This document shows positions 1 to 5,386 of a stretch of 21,337 nucleotides of DNA, piece by piece. The position numbers and the translations under genes are program-made. The DNA is from a virus, in the IMG/VR virus record IMGVR_UViG_3300013109_000151, positions 1-21,337 of that record; one strand, written 5' to 3'. The notes below the pieces were generated by a model. That model searched no databases and was not told the origin of the DNA. It was given only the letters and a program-made list of their open reading frames with translations. Positions within the stretch are counted from its first letter, which is position 1; each line of letters starts with the position of its first letter.

Positions 1-11
1 AAAGATGTAGT

Positions 12-110
12 ATTACACACAACGCTTGTGCAAACACTGTATTAAATGCAATAGAAAATTAAATAAACTACAAACTTGGCTAATATGGTGTTTTGCACTT
101 TGTTAGCCAC
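12..110. repeat. Long imperfect dyad, attC-like
   Basis: No gene is visible in bases 1-125. They hold an imperfect hairpin: GTGCAAACAC at 28-37 faces GTGTTTTGCAC at 88-98, complementary except for one extra base. Inside it TATTA (40-44) pairs with TAATA (81-85). The right end is TGTTAGCCAC (101-110), and a weaker partner, around TTACACA, sits near 13-19. The geometry (two imperfect arms, one unpaired base, a GTTAG-type end 15 bases before the next start codon) resembles integron attC sites or the dyad repeats between genes of some flavobacteria. The end GTTAGCC departs from the GTTRRRY core at one position. The resemblance is inferred, and the left arm is cut close to the window edge. Confidence 0.4.
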
Positions 111-125
111 TATTAAAATTACATT

Positions 126-338
126 ATGAATTGGATAGAATCAGAAACAAAACCAGAAACAAACAAAGTAGTATTATGCTACTCTAATGATTATAACGGG
201 GAAACTCCTTTTTTAGCTTTTTGGAACGGGGTATCATGGATAGATAAAGATTATGACCACTATGATGATGATGGTTTTTCAATAATTAGAGAAGATGTAA
301 CTCATTGGATTGAGTATGAAATACCTAATTGTGGCTAA
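126..338 (+). CDS. DUF551-like small protein
   Basis: This 70-residue protein is the only convincing plus-strand gene in the window. It starts MNWIE and ends VTHWIEYEIP, with further tryptophans at 33 and 38 in an 'AFWNGVSW' segment. A leading tryptophan motif, a valine-rich strand, an aromatic 'F..G..W' turn and a closing 'THW..(L/I)P' are the pattern of DUF551 proteins, short proteins of unknown function common in phages and mobile DNA. The gene faces the phage operon tail to tail. Its stop codon lies inside a GTGGCTAACA motif that is the reverse complement of one just upstream of its start, so it looks like a self-contained cassette. The family call is from memory of the motif; no function can be stated. 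Confidence 0.6.
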   Translation: MNWIESETKPETNKVVLCYSNDYNGETPFLAFWNGVSWIDKDYDHYDDDGFSIIREDVTHWIEYEIPNCG

Positions 339-340
339 CA
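331..340. repeat. Inverted copy of the 101-110 motif
   Basis: GTGGCTAACA here is the exact reverse complement of TGTTAGCCAC at 101-110, and the match extends to 14 of 15 bases with the neighbouring TAAT(A/T). The pair brackets the DUF551-like gene, and this copy contains its stop codon. The bases just after it (ATATCGCT, then AAACAC) echo the start of the dyad at 17-37, as if a second copy of the same element begins here and is then interrupted. Confidence 0.55.
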
Positions 341-359
341 TATCGCTAAACACACTTCC

Positions 360-450
360 AAAAGTGAACCACCTTTTAATATGTTTAAAAGGTGGTTTTT
401 TGTTGTGAAATAGTTTTTACCTTGTTTTTTGTAGGTTACAAAAGTGAACC
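360..450. repeat. Direct repeat AAAAGTGAACC (two copies)
   Basis: The 11-base string AAAAGTGAACC occurs at 360-370 and again at 440-450, where its last base lies in the stop codon of the holin gene. The copies are 80 bases apart in the gap between the last phage gene and the plus-strand gene, the place where an attachment site could lie if this is a prophage end. The sequence alone does not show which role they have, if any. Confidence 0.35.
367..401 (+). terminator. Intrinsic terminator after DUF551-like gene
   Basis: AACCACCTTTTAA (367-379) pairs perfectly with TTAAAAGGTGGTT (385-397) across a 5-base loop and is followed by a T run on the plus strand. It would end the plus-strand gene. Read on the minus strand the stem is followed by CACTTTTGG, a poorer U tract, so it could only weakly end the phage operon as well. 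A second small palindrome, CACTT-CCAA-AAGTG (353-366), abuts it. Confidence 0.7.
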
Positions 451-824
451 TATTTTTTAGCCTTTCTTAAACCTCTCATTTTAGCTTTTTCAAAACTTCT
501 ACCTCCAATGTAAACAGATATTACACCACTCCAAGTAAAAAGAAAATACTCCATCAATGCTGTAGAATGTTTTATTAATGTTTCTGAATTACTAAGATTA
601 GAAAGAACCCATAACCTAACACCAAACACCTCACTAATAACCACAAATAAACCTGTGTAAATTATCATAGGTCTAGCGTTCCTAACAAAAGAAGAACCAG
701 AAGCCATCTCATTAGTTACTAAATCGTGAGCTATTTCTGCTTTTTTATCTTTATTAACAACAGCTTTATCTATTATGTTTAAGCCTTTGTCAGCTATTTT
801 TTCAGCTCCTTTTTTACTAAACAT
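450..824 (-). CDS. Holin, 3-TM type
   Basis: This 124-residue membrane protein is the last gene of the operon. The N-terminal 40 residues are charged and amphipathic. Then comes 'FVRNARP' (46-52), a hydrophobic stretch at 53-75, another at 92-107, and 'YIGGRSFEKAK' with a basic tail. The R-N-A-R-P turn before the first membrane segment and the G-G-R-x-x-E-K end are typical of the 3-TM holin superfamily, which opens the inner membrane so that the endolysin can reach peptidoglycan. ATG at 824 is chosen over a GTG one codon upstream because it overlaps the preceding stop as TGATG. Position after the lysin supports a lysis role; the pore function is inferred. Confidence 0.65.
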   Translation of the reverse strand: MFSKKGAEKIADKGLNIIDKAVVNKDKKAEIAHDLVTNEMASGSSFVRNARPMIIYTGLFVVISEVFGVRLWVLSNLSNSETLIKHSTALMEYFLFTWSGVISVYIGGRSFEKAKMRGLRKAKK

Positions 825-991
825 CACTTATCTTTTATCTTTTCTTCAATAATAGCAATCTTCACATCTTGCTCGTGAGTTTTCTTTTTTAGGTAGTCTA
901 TTTTACCTAATAAGTCTTTAACAGTATAAACAATTAAAGCCATTAGTAAACCACCACCAGTTAGAAAAGCTATTATAGGGTGTTCTTCCAT
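824..991 (-). CDS. Small membrane protein, lysis module
   Basis: A 55-residue protein is encoded between the endolysin and the holin. It has a short acidic start (MEEHP), one hydrophobic segment at about 6-24 rich in glycine and leucine (AFLTGGGLLMALIV), then a charged, probably helical tail of about 30 residues (KDLLGK to IKDK). It overlaps both neighbours by single bases: TAATG with the lysin stop and TGATG with the holin start, which strongly supports it as a real gene. One membrane anchor plus a cytoplasmic coiled coil resembles holin accessory or XhlA-like proteins. A spanin-like role is possible but no lipobox is seen. The exact role is unknown. Confidence 0.6.
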   Translation of the reverse strand: MEEHPIIAFLTGGGLLMALIVYTVKDLLGKIDYLKKKTHEQDVKIAIIEEKIKDK

Positions 992-1449
992 TAATATAAC
1001 TCGTAAATAGTTCTACCGTTTTTTTTGATAGCTCTCATTACTTTTAATCTGTTCTTACCTTCACTAAAAGAAACATGAACCCAATCAGGGTTATTATCGT
1101 CTCCAAATTCCCAAATTAATTGATCGAATATTAAATTGTTTTTTATCCAATAGAATATTTGAGAGTTATCAATTTTACCGTAATAATCAGCGTCTAAATC
1201 TAAAGCTTCACCTTTCATGTGTTGACTTGTTTTAGATCCGCCTATAGCTTTGTTTAGTTCTTTTGATCTGTAACCACTAGAAACATAGATAGCTGTTTTA
1301 AAATAATCTCTTAAAGGTTGAAATATTTCGTTAGCTGTTACTTGTAAGTTGTTTAAATGTTCTTCTGTAGGTTCATTTGATAAACCCAATCTTTTAGCGG
1401 TTTGACTCACTAAAACCTCACTTAAATTTAAGTTTTTACTCAGTTTCAT
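991..1449 (-). CDS. Endolysin, M15-family zinc peptidase
   Basis: This 152-residue protein carries the M15 (VanY / L-alanyl-D-glutamate or D-Ala-D-Ala peptidase) signature. 'YVSSGYRSKELN' (55-66) is followed by 'SQHMKGEALDLD' (75-86), giving the zinc ligands H77 and D84. 'WVHVSF' (123-128) supplies the third ligand H125, and E114 in 'LIWEFGD' is a candidate general base. It has no signal peptide or cell-wall binding domain, so it is a compact single-domain lysin that needs a holin to leave the cytoplasm. Its length fits the phage M15_3-type lysins. It sits among three small membrane proteins and overlaps the upstream gene by 14 bases. Its role is cutting host peptidoglycan peptides at the end of infection. 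Confidence 0.88.
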   Translation of the reverse strand: MKLSKNLNLSEVLVSQTAKRLGLSNEPTEEHLNNLQVTANEIFQPLRDYFKTAIYVSSGYRSKELNKAIGGSKTSQHMKGEALDLDADYYGKIDNSQIFYWIKNNLIFDQLIWEFGDDNNPDWVHVSFSEGKNRLKVMRAIKKNGRTIYELY

Positions 1450-1675
1450 TTTTTTTAATCTTTTCGCTTATCCAGTCGTATATCTTGAACAAAATATAAA
1501 CAGCTCCTCCAAGTTGAGAAACAAAAACCGCTAAACTAGAAATGTTATCCATATTTATAGCATCAAAAAAAATCTTTACCCAATCAGGGACTTTTACCAC
1601 TAATAACACTGTTAATATTGGTTTAACATATTCGCTCATAATTGCCTTAATATCATGGTGAATGTTAATTATCAT
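1436..1675 (-). CDS. Small membrane protein, possible holin
   Basis: A 79-residue protein with a hydrophobic stretch at about 17-38 (VKPILTVLLVVKVPDWVKIFF) and another at about 46-66 (SSLAVFVSQLGGAVYILFKIY), ending in a lysine-rich tail (SEKIKKNETE). Two membrane passes with a basic C-terminus, directly before an endolysin gene that it overlaps, is the layout of a class II holin or a holin partner. It begins one base after the preceding stop. An internal ATG at residue 13 (MSEYVK) is an alternative start that would give 67 residues, and dual starts of this kind occur in holin/antiholin genes. No specific family is recognised. Confidence 0.55.
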   Translation of the reverse strand: MIINIHHDIKAIMSEYVKPILTVLLVVKVPDWVKIFFDAINMDNISSLAVFVSQLGGAVYILFKIYDWISEKIKKNETE

Positions 1676-1676
1676 T

Positions 1677-2006
1677 TTAATCTATTTCTGGTAAAGGATC
1701 AAAAGTAGGCTCATAAATGTTAATGTAATCTTCTTCTGAAACTTCTTTTATTGCTGCTGAATTAGGATCTACTACCATACCCATAGGTAAAGACGGCAAA
1801 ACATAAACTAATTTCCCATTTTTAAAACGTTTATAACCATGTTCGCTTCCTCTTGATTTTTTTCTAGCGTCTATCAAAATTTGATAAGTAACATTTTCAA
1901 CATCATCAAAATTAAGCTCTGTTAATTGGTTTATAACTTCCACGTTAGAAGGGCTAAGTTTTGCCGTCATGTCATAAATAAGGTAAACAATAATTTGCAA
2001 GCCCAT
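1677..2006 (-). CDS. Unknown protein at end of fibre module
   Basis: The gene encodes 109 residues from ATG at 2006, which starts two bases after the stop of the lectin gene; an upstream TTG at 2024 is in frame but less likely. The N-terminus (MGLQIIVYLIYD) is hydrophobic, followed by 'MTAKLSPSNVEVINQLTELNFDDVENVTYQILIDARKK', split here only for description, which looks mainly helical. The C-terminal third is acidic, with 'LVYVLPSLPMGMVVDP'. No family is recognised. Its place between a receptor-binding protein and the lysis genes allows a fibre chaperone or an accessory tail protein, but nothing in the sequence proves either. Confidence 0.55.
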   Translation of the reverse strand: MGLQIIVYLIYDMTAKLSPSNVEVINQLTELNFDDVENVTYQILIDARKKSRGSEHGYKRFKNGKLVYVLPSLPMGMVVDPNSAAIKEVSEEDYINIYEPTFDPLPEID

Positions 2007-2008
2007 AA

Positions 2009-2641
2009 TTATATTTTTTTCCAAACGTTATTATTCCAATATGTTAACCCACCCGTATTAGATGTCGAGCCTGTGGCTGTTTTTAAGGTGTCACTTACAA
2101 CATCAAAACCGCTTCCCTCGTTACACAACCAAAAGTCGTTTTGTATTTTAAAGTTATAAAGATCAAAGTTGCCAGAACCAATAACAAATGGTGAATTGTC
2201 GCCACTGTCGGGTCTGTTTATCCCTAATTCGGTTAACTCTAAGTTGTTATTTATGTATACAAAAACATCGTCGCTAATAAACTCAACCCTTATATTTACT
2301 ATTGTATTTTGAAAATCATTAACAAATCCGTTGTATATTTCAAAATTCTGTGATCCTCTTAACCTTAACCGTAGGCTGTCGATGATATCAACTCCGTTAT
2401 CTTGTATAAATAGTCTTATTTGGTCGCTACTACTAGAAAAAACCCTTCCGATAATTTCAATACTCGTTGCCCCAACAAATGTTGTGGGCACCATGTTTAC
2501 CTCATAGCTAAAATCAATAAGATCATTACTTAAATCAGAGTAGGTATCAAAAGTATTTACTTGGTCATTATTAACGCTGTTAAGCCTTAATAAATAATCA
2601 AAATCCCTGTGCCTACTTGCTAAAATCCCCGAATTTATCAT
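2009..2641 (-). CDS. LamG-like lectin-fold tail protein
   Basis: This 210-residue protein is probably a receptor-binding tip. The middle (about 45-175) is a run of beta strands like a LamG / concanavalin A-like domain, with 'FSYEVNM' and 'VNIRVEFISDDVFVYINN' as typical facing strands. The end 'FWLCNEGSGFDVVSD...LTYWNNNVWKKI' is a tail often seen on Bacteroidota phage lectin-type proteins. Such domains bind sugars on the host surface. ATG at 2641 is chosen because it falls two bases after the previous stop; a GTG at 2665 would add eight residues and overlap the upstream gene. The DNA here looks somewhat richer in G and C than its neighbours, which would fit exchange of host-range modules. The binding role is inferred. 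Confidence 0.6.
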   Translation of the reverse strand: MINSGILASRHRDFDYLLRLNSVNNDQVNTFDTYSDLSNDLIDFSYEVNMVPTTFVGATSIEIIGRVFSSSSDQIRLFIQDNGVDIIDSLRLRLRGSQNFEIYNGFVNDFQNTIVNIRVEFISDDVFVYINNNLELTELGINRPDSGDNSPFVIGSGNFDLYNFKIQNDFWLCNEGSGFDVVSDTLKTATGSTSNTGGLTYWNNNVWKKI

Positions 2642-2642
2642 A

Positions 2643-3170
2643 TTAGTAAACTTTGTAAACTTCACCAGTTAAACCAAAAGAATTATCTGGTAGCCTTCTA
2701 ACTAACAAAGAATCACCTAATGTTGTGCTTCCTGTAATTGCACCAAATATATTAACACCGATACCACCAATAACATCAACTCCATCAGCATCACCTATAT
2801 TTATTTCAAATGCTTCTCCAACATTTAAAGAACCTGTGTTAATAGTAAACTCACATAAAGCTCCAACACCATAAACGTTAAATGTAGTGTCTGAATCTGT
2901 TGAAACTATAACTTTAGGTGTTGAATTAACTAATGTTTGTGTTAACGCTTTATTTGTTTTTGTGGCTAATTGATTTTGGTTTACATAATTAGCATCATTA
3001 ACTAACTCACTAACATTATCCCCACTTTCTAAAGCTCCAATATCGTCAGGAGTAGGATAAGATAAAACAGGGTTTTTAGGGTCTGCGTTGTCAACACCAT
3101 CACCCGTTACAGTTTGAACTCCATTAGACCCATTTAAAGCGGGTGTACCTACCAATACTTTTATAGCCAT
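2643..3170 (-). CDS. Short tail fibre or collar protein
   Basis: A 175-residue protein with a two-part plan. The N-terminal half is a linker rich in G, D and N ('NGVQTVTGDGVDNADPKNP', then 'PDDIGALESGDN'), the style of trimeric fibre shafts and joints. The C-terminal half (about 85-175) is a beta-rich domain with 'TTFNVYGVGALCEFTINTG' and repeated G-I-G and G-D turns, likely a small trimeric head. The gene starts directly after the BppU-like gene and is followed by the lectin-like gene, so the three probably form one adsorption organelle. The fibre assignment rests on composition and position rather than on a firm family match. Confidence 0.55.
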   Translation of the reverse strand: MAIKVLVGTPALNGSNGVQTVTGDGVDNADPKNPVLSYPTPDDIGALESGDNVSELVNDANYVNQNQLATKTNKALTQTLVNSTPKVIVSTDSDTTFNVYGVGALCEFTINTGSLNVGEAFEINIGDADGVDVIGGIGVNIFGAITGSTTLGDSLLVRRLPDNSFGLTGEVYKVY

Positions 3171-3527
3171 TTATCTTACTTCTAATTTTCCACTAATAAC
3201 ACTAACACCGTCAACAAAGTAAATTTTATAATCATATTGCCCCCTGTCTAGTGTTAAAGTGTCTATATTAATCCAAAGCTTGTTATTATCATCATCAACA
3301 CCTTTTACCAATTCACCAGATAAAGTAGAGCCGAGAAAGTATTCACACCCGTTAAGGGTTACCAATAAATCAAATTCGTAATTAGTTAAGTCTATTGGTG
3401 TATCATTTCCGCAATCATCAGAATCAAAGAAACAAAAAGGAGCGTTATCTGTTACTAAAGGTCTTTGTGATTCACCTATTATATTAAATTCGTTTACTTC
3501 GCTTGGTATAGTTAAAGTTTCTATCAT
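3171..3527 (-). CDS. BppU-like baseplate/fibre adaptor
   Basis: The 118-residue protein has the signature of the N-terminal domain of phage upper baseplate proteins. 'PIDLTNYEFDLLVTLNG' (about 44-60) gives paired strands, 'WINIDTLTLDRGQYDYKIYF' (about 85-104) gives the 'L-x-x-G-x-Y-x-Y' hairpin, and 'VISGKLEVR' closes the chain. In lactococcal phages this fold anchors the receptor-binding trimer to the baseplate. Here it exists as a stand-alone protein and the fibre parts follow as separate genes. It overlaps the connector gene by an ATGA. The fold call is from pattern memory, so moderate confidence is given. Confidence 0.45.
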   Translation of the reverse strand: MIETLTIPSEVNEFNIIGESQRPLVTDNAPFCFFDSDDCGNDTPIDLTNYEFDLLVTLNGCEYFLGSTLSGELVKGVDDDNNKLWINIDTLTLDRGQYDYKIYFVDGVSVISGKLEVR

Positions 3528-4009
3528 AATGTTAACAAGCTTTTGCCTTTAAAATCTGTTCCACAACAATCGTCACAATCATAACAAGGGTAATCTGTTG
3601 GATTGTCTTTTAAAAGTGTTATAATACGCTTAGAATAAGCTTCTGCGTTCTGTTCGTTGTACTGTTTAGTGTATTTCTTTTCTGTTTCTGTTAGTTGTGT
3701 TATGTTATCACCTGCAAACTTTACTAACCCATCATTAGAGCTATGAATCATTGAGTTTGATACGTATTTAGAATAAGAATAATAAACTAAATAAGGTTTG
3801 ACTAACTCCATTAATGTTTTATCAGCATCAGTAAAAGTATTAGAACATTTACGATCTTCTAACCCTGTTACACAATCATCACCAATCAATTCTCTTAACT
3901 GCCAGTTTTGAGCTGAAATAATATGTTGATTGTATTTCTGTTCGGTTACATTATCAGATAAATCTAATAAATCTCTAACATCTTGTATATTTATTAAAGG
4001 TGTATCCAT
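3524..4009 (-). CDS. Head-tail connector (gp6-like)
   Basis: This 161-residue, mainly helical protein resembles the gp6-type connectors of Bacteroidota siphophages, which form a ring under the portal. The pattern is an N-terminal helix with 'INIQDVRDLLDLSDNV', a helix pair with 'NWQLRELIGDDC' (35-46), 'LVKPYLVYYSYSKYVSN' (69-85), a short loop with 'GLVKFAG', and a long charged helix ending 'AYSKRIITLLKDNPTDYP'. The C-terminus carries a tight cysteine group, C142, C145, C148 and C149, that could bind a metal or form disulfides. In most siphophages this gene follows the capsid gene; here it lies after the tail tube. It overlaps both neighbours (TAATG, ATGA). Confidence 0.55.
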   Translation of the reverse strand: MDTPLINIQDVRDLLDLSDNVTEQKYNQHIISAQNWQLRELIGDDCVTGLEDRKCSNTFTDADKTLMELVKPYLVYYSYSKYVSNSMIHSSNDGLVKFAGDNITQLTETEKKYTKQYNEQNAEAYSKRIITLLKDNPTDYPCYDCDDCCGTDFKGKSLLTL

Positions 4010-4557
4010 TAGTTAGACATTAATTCTTTACGTTGATAATACCAATCTTCAAAAAGTCCTATTTCTATTTCTTTAGGTTGTTTAGTTTCATCTAATTCAA
4101 TAACACTTACACCTAAATCATAATCAAAAGTAGTAACCTTATAACCACCTTTTGAGATTAATTCTAAAACAAACTCTCTAGTATCTCCGCACCAAGTTTG
4201 AAAAGGTTTAAAATCTCTAGTTTCGTGAATAGGTAGCTTAGGCATTGAATGAGTAATAATTATTTTACCCTCTTCATTAATGTTTTTAAGAGCTTGTTTA
4301 AAATAACTAGCCAAATCTTTGTAATGCTTAGAATCATTAATTACAATTAAATCAAACTTCTTTTTAGTGTTGTTTTTTTGTATGTCTCCACGTTTAACAG
4401 GATAAACCCATGATCTAGGAAACAACTTAGTATCATACTTATCTATTCCGTGTTTTTCTCCTTTAATTCTATCATAGAACATTGAAGGATTACCAACACC
4501 AAAGAATAGTATTTTTTCAACACCTAAAGAGTTTATATAATTAATTGTATTCAGCAT
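4009..4557 (-). CDS. Methyltransferase-like protein (class I SAM fold)
   Basis: The 182-residue protein follows the layout of Methyltransf_24-type class I SAM enzymes. 'KILFFGVGNPSMF' (15-27) stands where the SAM-binding loop is expected. 'HGIDKYD' (36-42) is the second strand. 'FDLIVINDSKHYKDLASYFKQAL' (68-90) matches 'D-x-x-x-I-D-G-x-H-x-Y', with the D-G changed to N-D. 'GKIIITHSMP' (97-106) matches 'G-x-I-x-x-H-D-x-x-P' with the acidic residue replaced by serine, and 'TWCGDTREFV' (121-130) matches a family 'W-C-G-D' motif. The missing glycines of motif I and the changed acidic residue raise the chance that it no longer methylates. Its place among tail genes is unusual; a role in modifying virion or host components is a guess. 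Confidence 0.5.
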   Translation of the reverse strand: MLNTINYINSLGVEKILFFGVGNPSMFYDRIKGEKHGIDKYDTKLFPRSWVYPVKRGDIQKNNTKKKFDLIVINDSKHYKDLASYFKQALKNINEEGKIIITHSMPKLPIHETRDFKPFQTWCGDTREFVLELISKGGYKVTTFDYDLGVSVIELDETKQPKEIEIGLFEDWYYQRKELMSN

Positions 4558-4741
4558 CTATTACAGCTTTTACTTTCCTTAAAAAACTTTCTTTGTTACA
4601 AATTGAATGAGTTACCCTAGCTCCACTTACCTTTTTATACTCTTCATTCAATTCAGTATAAATCTTTTGTTCTTCTAAAGACATACGGCAAGAGGATTTA
4701 AACCCCTTAACCGTAATGTATAGTCTTTCTAACTCACTCAT
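4541..4741 (-). CDS. Small unknown protein after tail tube gene
   Basis: The 66-residue product is charged and probably helical, with cysteines at 18 and 48 (SSCRMS and SICNKESF). It starts as TAATG on the stop of the tail tube gene and overlaps the methyltransferase-like gene by 17 bases. That tight coupling and the consistent AT-rich coding character support it as real. The 'C-x-x-x-x-F-L-x-K-V' ending recalls short proteins encoded near connector or tube genes in other Bacteroidota phages, but no family can be named. Confidence 0.5.
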   Translation of the reverse strand: MSELERLYITVKGFKSSCRMSLEEQKIYTELNEEYKKVSGARVTHSICNKESFLRKVKAVIDAEYN

Positions 4742-5313
4742 TAAGGAGCAGGTGTTTCAAGTCCGATGATATAGTTTAAAGTATCTTCGTAACCAGTACC
4801 AACATCTAACAACTTATAAGGAGCATCTGTTTCTTGACCGATAAAACCTAAAGTAGATAATACAGAAGAATCTGCTGTTTGACCTCCTTCATCAATAGTA
4901 CCAGCTAAATAATCCATTCCGTTATTTTGTCCTAATACTAAGAAAGTTTGGTTAGGTTTTTCAACAATAAAAACTAAGTTAGTAGCTTTTACCATCTCTG
5001 ATAACCAAGTAATATCAGGGTCAGTATCAACGATTGTACGAAGGTTTAAAGTAGGTTGAAAATAAACGTTTCCACCATCATTTTTAACACCGTCAGTAGT
5101 AAAGTCATGAGCAAATTTCTCTGCATCAATTCTAAAAGCTTGCAATCCACTTTGAACTGTAATAGCTGAAATTGTTGAGCCTGTTTCTGTGTATGCTAAT
5201 TTAGTACCATCAGAAGCGGTTAGGTTTAAAGCCCATACAGTAGGGCGTAATCCTCCAATCTGTGCTTTTGCGTCACAGCTTGTTGTTTTAGGATTAGATA
5301 ATAGACAAGACAT
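4741..5313 (-). CDS. Major tail tube protein
   Basis: A 190-residue beta-rich protein with the pattern of a siphophage tail tube subunit. The N-terminus is 'LLSNPKTTSCDAKAQIGGLR', followed by 'VWALNLTASDGT', a central 'FAHDFTTDGVKNDGG' loop, the helix 'DITWLSEMVKATNLVFIVEK', then 'LVLGQNNGMDYLAGTIDEGG', and a closing 'TLGFIGQETDAPYKLL' strand pair. A 'G-x-x-N-G-M-x-x-x-A-G-T' stretch before a 'L-x-F-x-G-x-E-x-x-P' stretch is common in Bacteroidota phage tube proteins. It would polymerise into the rings of the tail shaft. It has its own upstream gap and promoter-like element, as expected for a highly expressed protein. In transcription order it follows the tape measure gene, the opposite of the usual arrangement. 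Confidence 0.7.
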   Translation of the reverse strand: MSCLLSNPKTTSCDAKAQIGGLRPTVWALNLTASDGTKLAYTETGSTISAITVQSGLQAFRIDAEKFAHDFTTDGVKNDGGNVYFQPTLNLRTIVDTDPDITWLSEMVKATNLVFIVEKPNQTFLVLGQNNGMDYLAGTIDEGGQTADSSVLSTLGFIGQETDAPYKLLDVGTGYEDTLNYIIGLETPAP

Positions 5314-5359
5314 AATTTTTAAATTTTTCTTTTACGTAAAATAAAATTTGTTATTTTGT

Positions 5360-5386
5360 CAAATATACAAAATATTATTTTGTTAT
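5360..5386 (-). promoter_or_regulatory. Promoter/operator-like element before tail tube gene
   Basis: On the minus strand TATATTTG (5367 to 5360) is a perfect TAnnTTTG -7 box, 46 bases before the tail tube start codon. It adjoins a palindrome, CAAAATA-A-TATTTTG (5368-5382). No good TTG is seen at the -33 position. The block 5361-5386 matches 20894-20919 upstream of the portal gene at 24 of 26 bases, including 17 identical bases in a row (ATACAAAATATTATTTT). The palindrome suggests a binding site for a dimeric regulator; this is inference. The element overlaps the tape measure stop codon. Confidence 0.5.

Noticed and set aside
1677-2024. TTG start for the unknown protein at the end of the fibre module
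   Set aside because: TTG at 2024 lies inside the lectin gene, and an ATG follows two bases after the lectin stop, the spacing used by other genes here.
1926-2159. Plus-strand open frame of 77 codons opposite the lectin and unknown genes
   Set aside because: It spans the junction of two well-supported minus-strand genes and has no coherent protein character.
2009-2665. GTG start for the lectin-like protein
   Set aside because: An ATG at 2641 is placed just after the upstream stop codon and needs no overlap with the preceding coding sequence.
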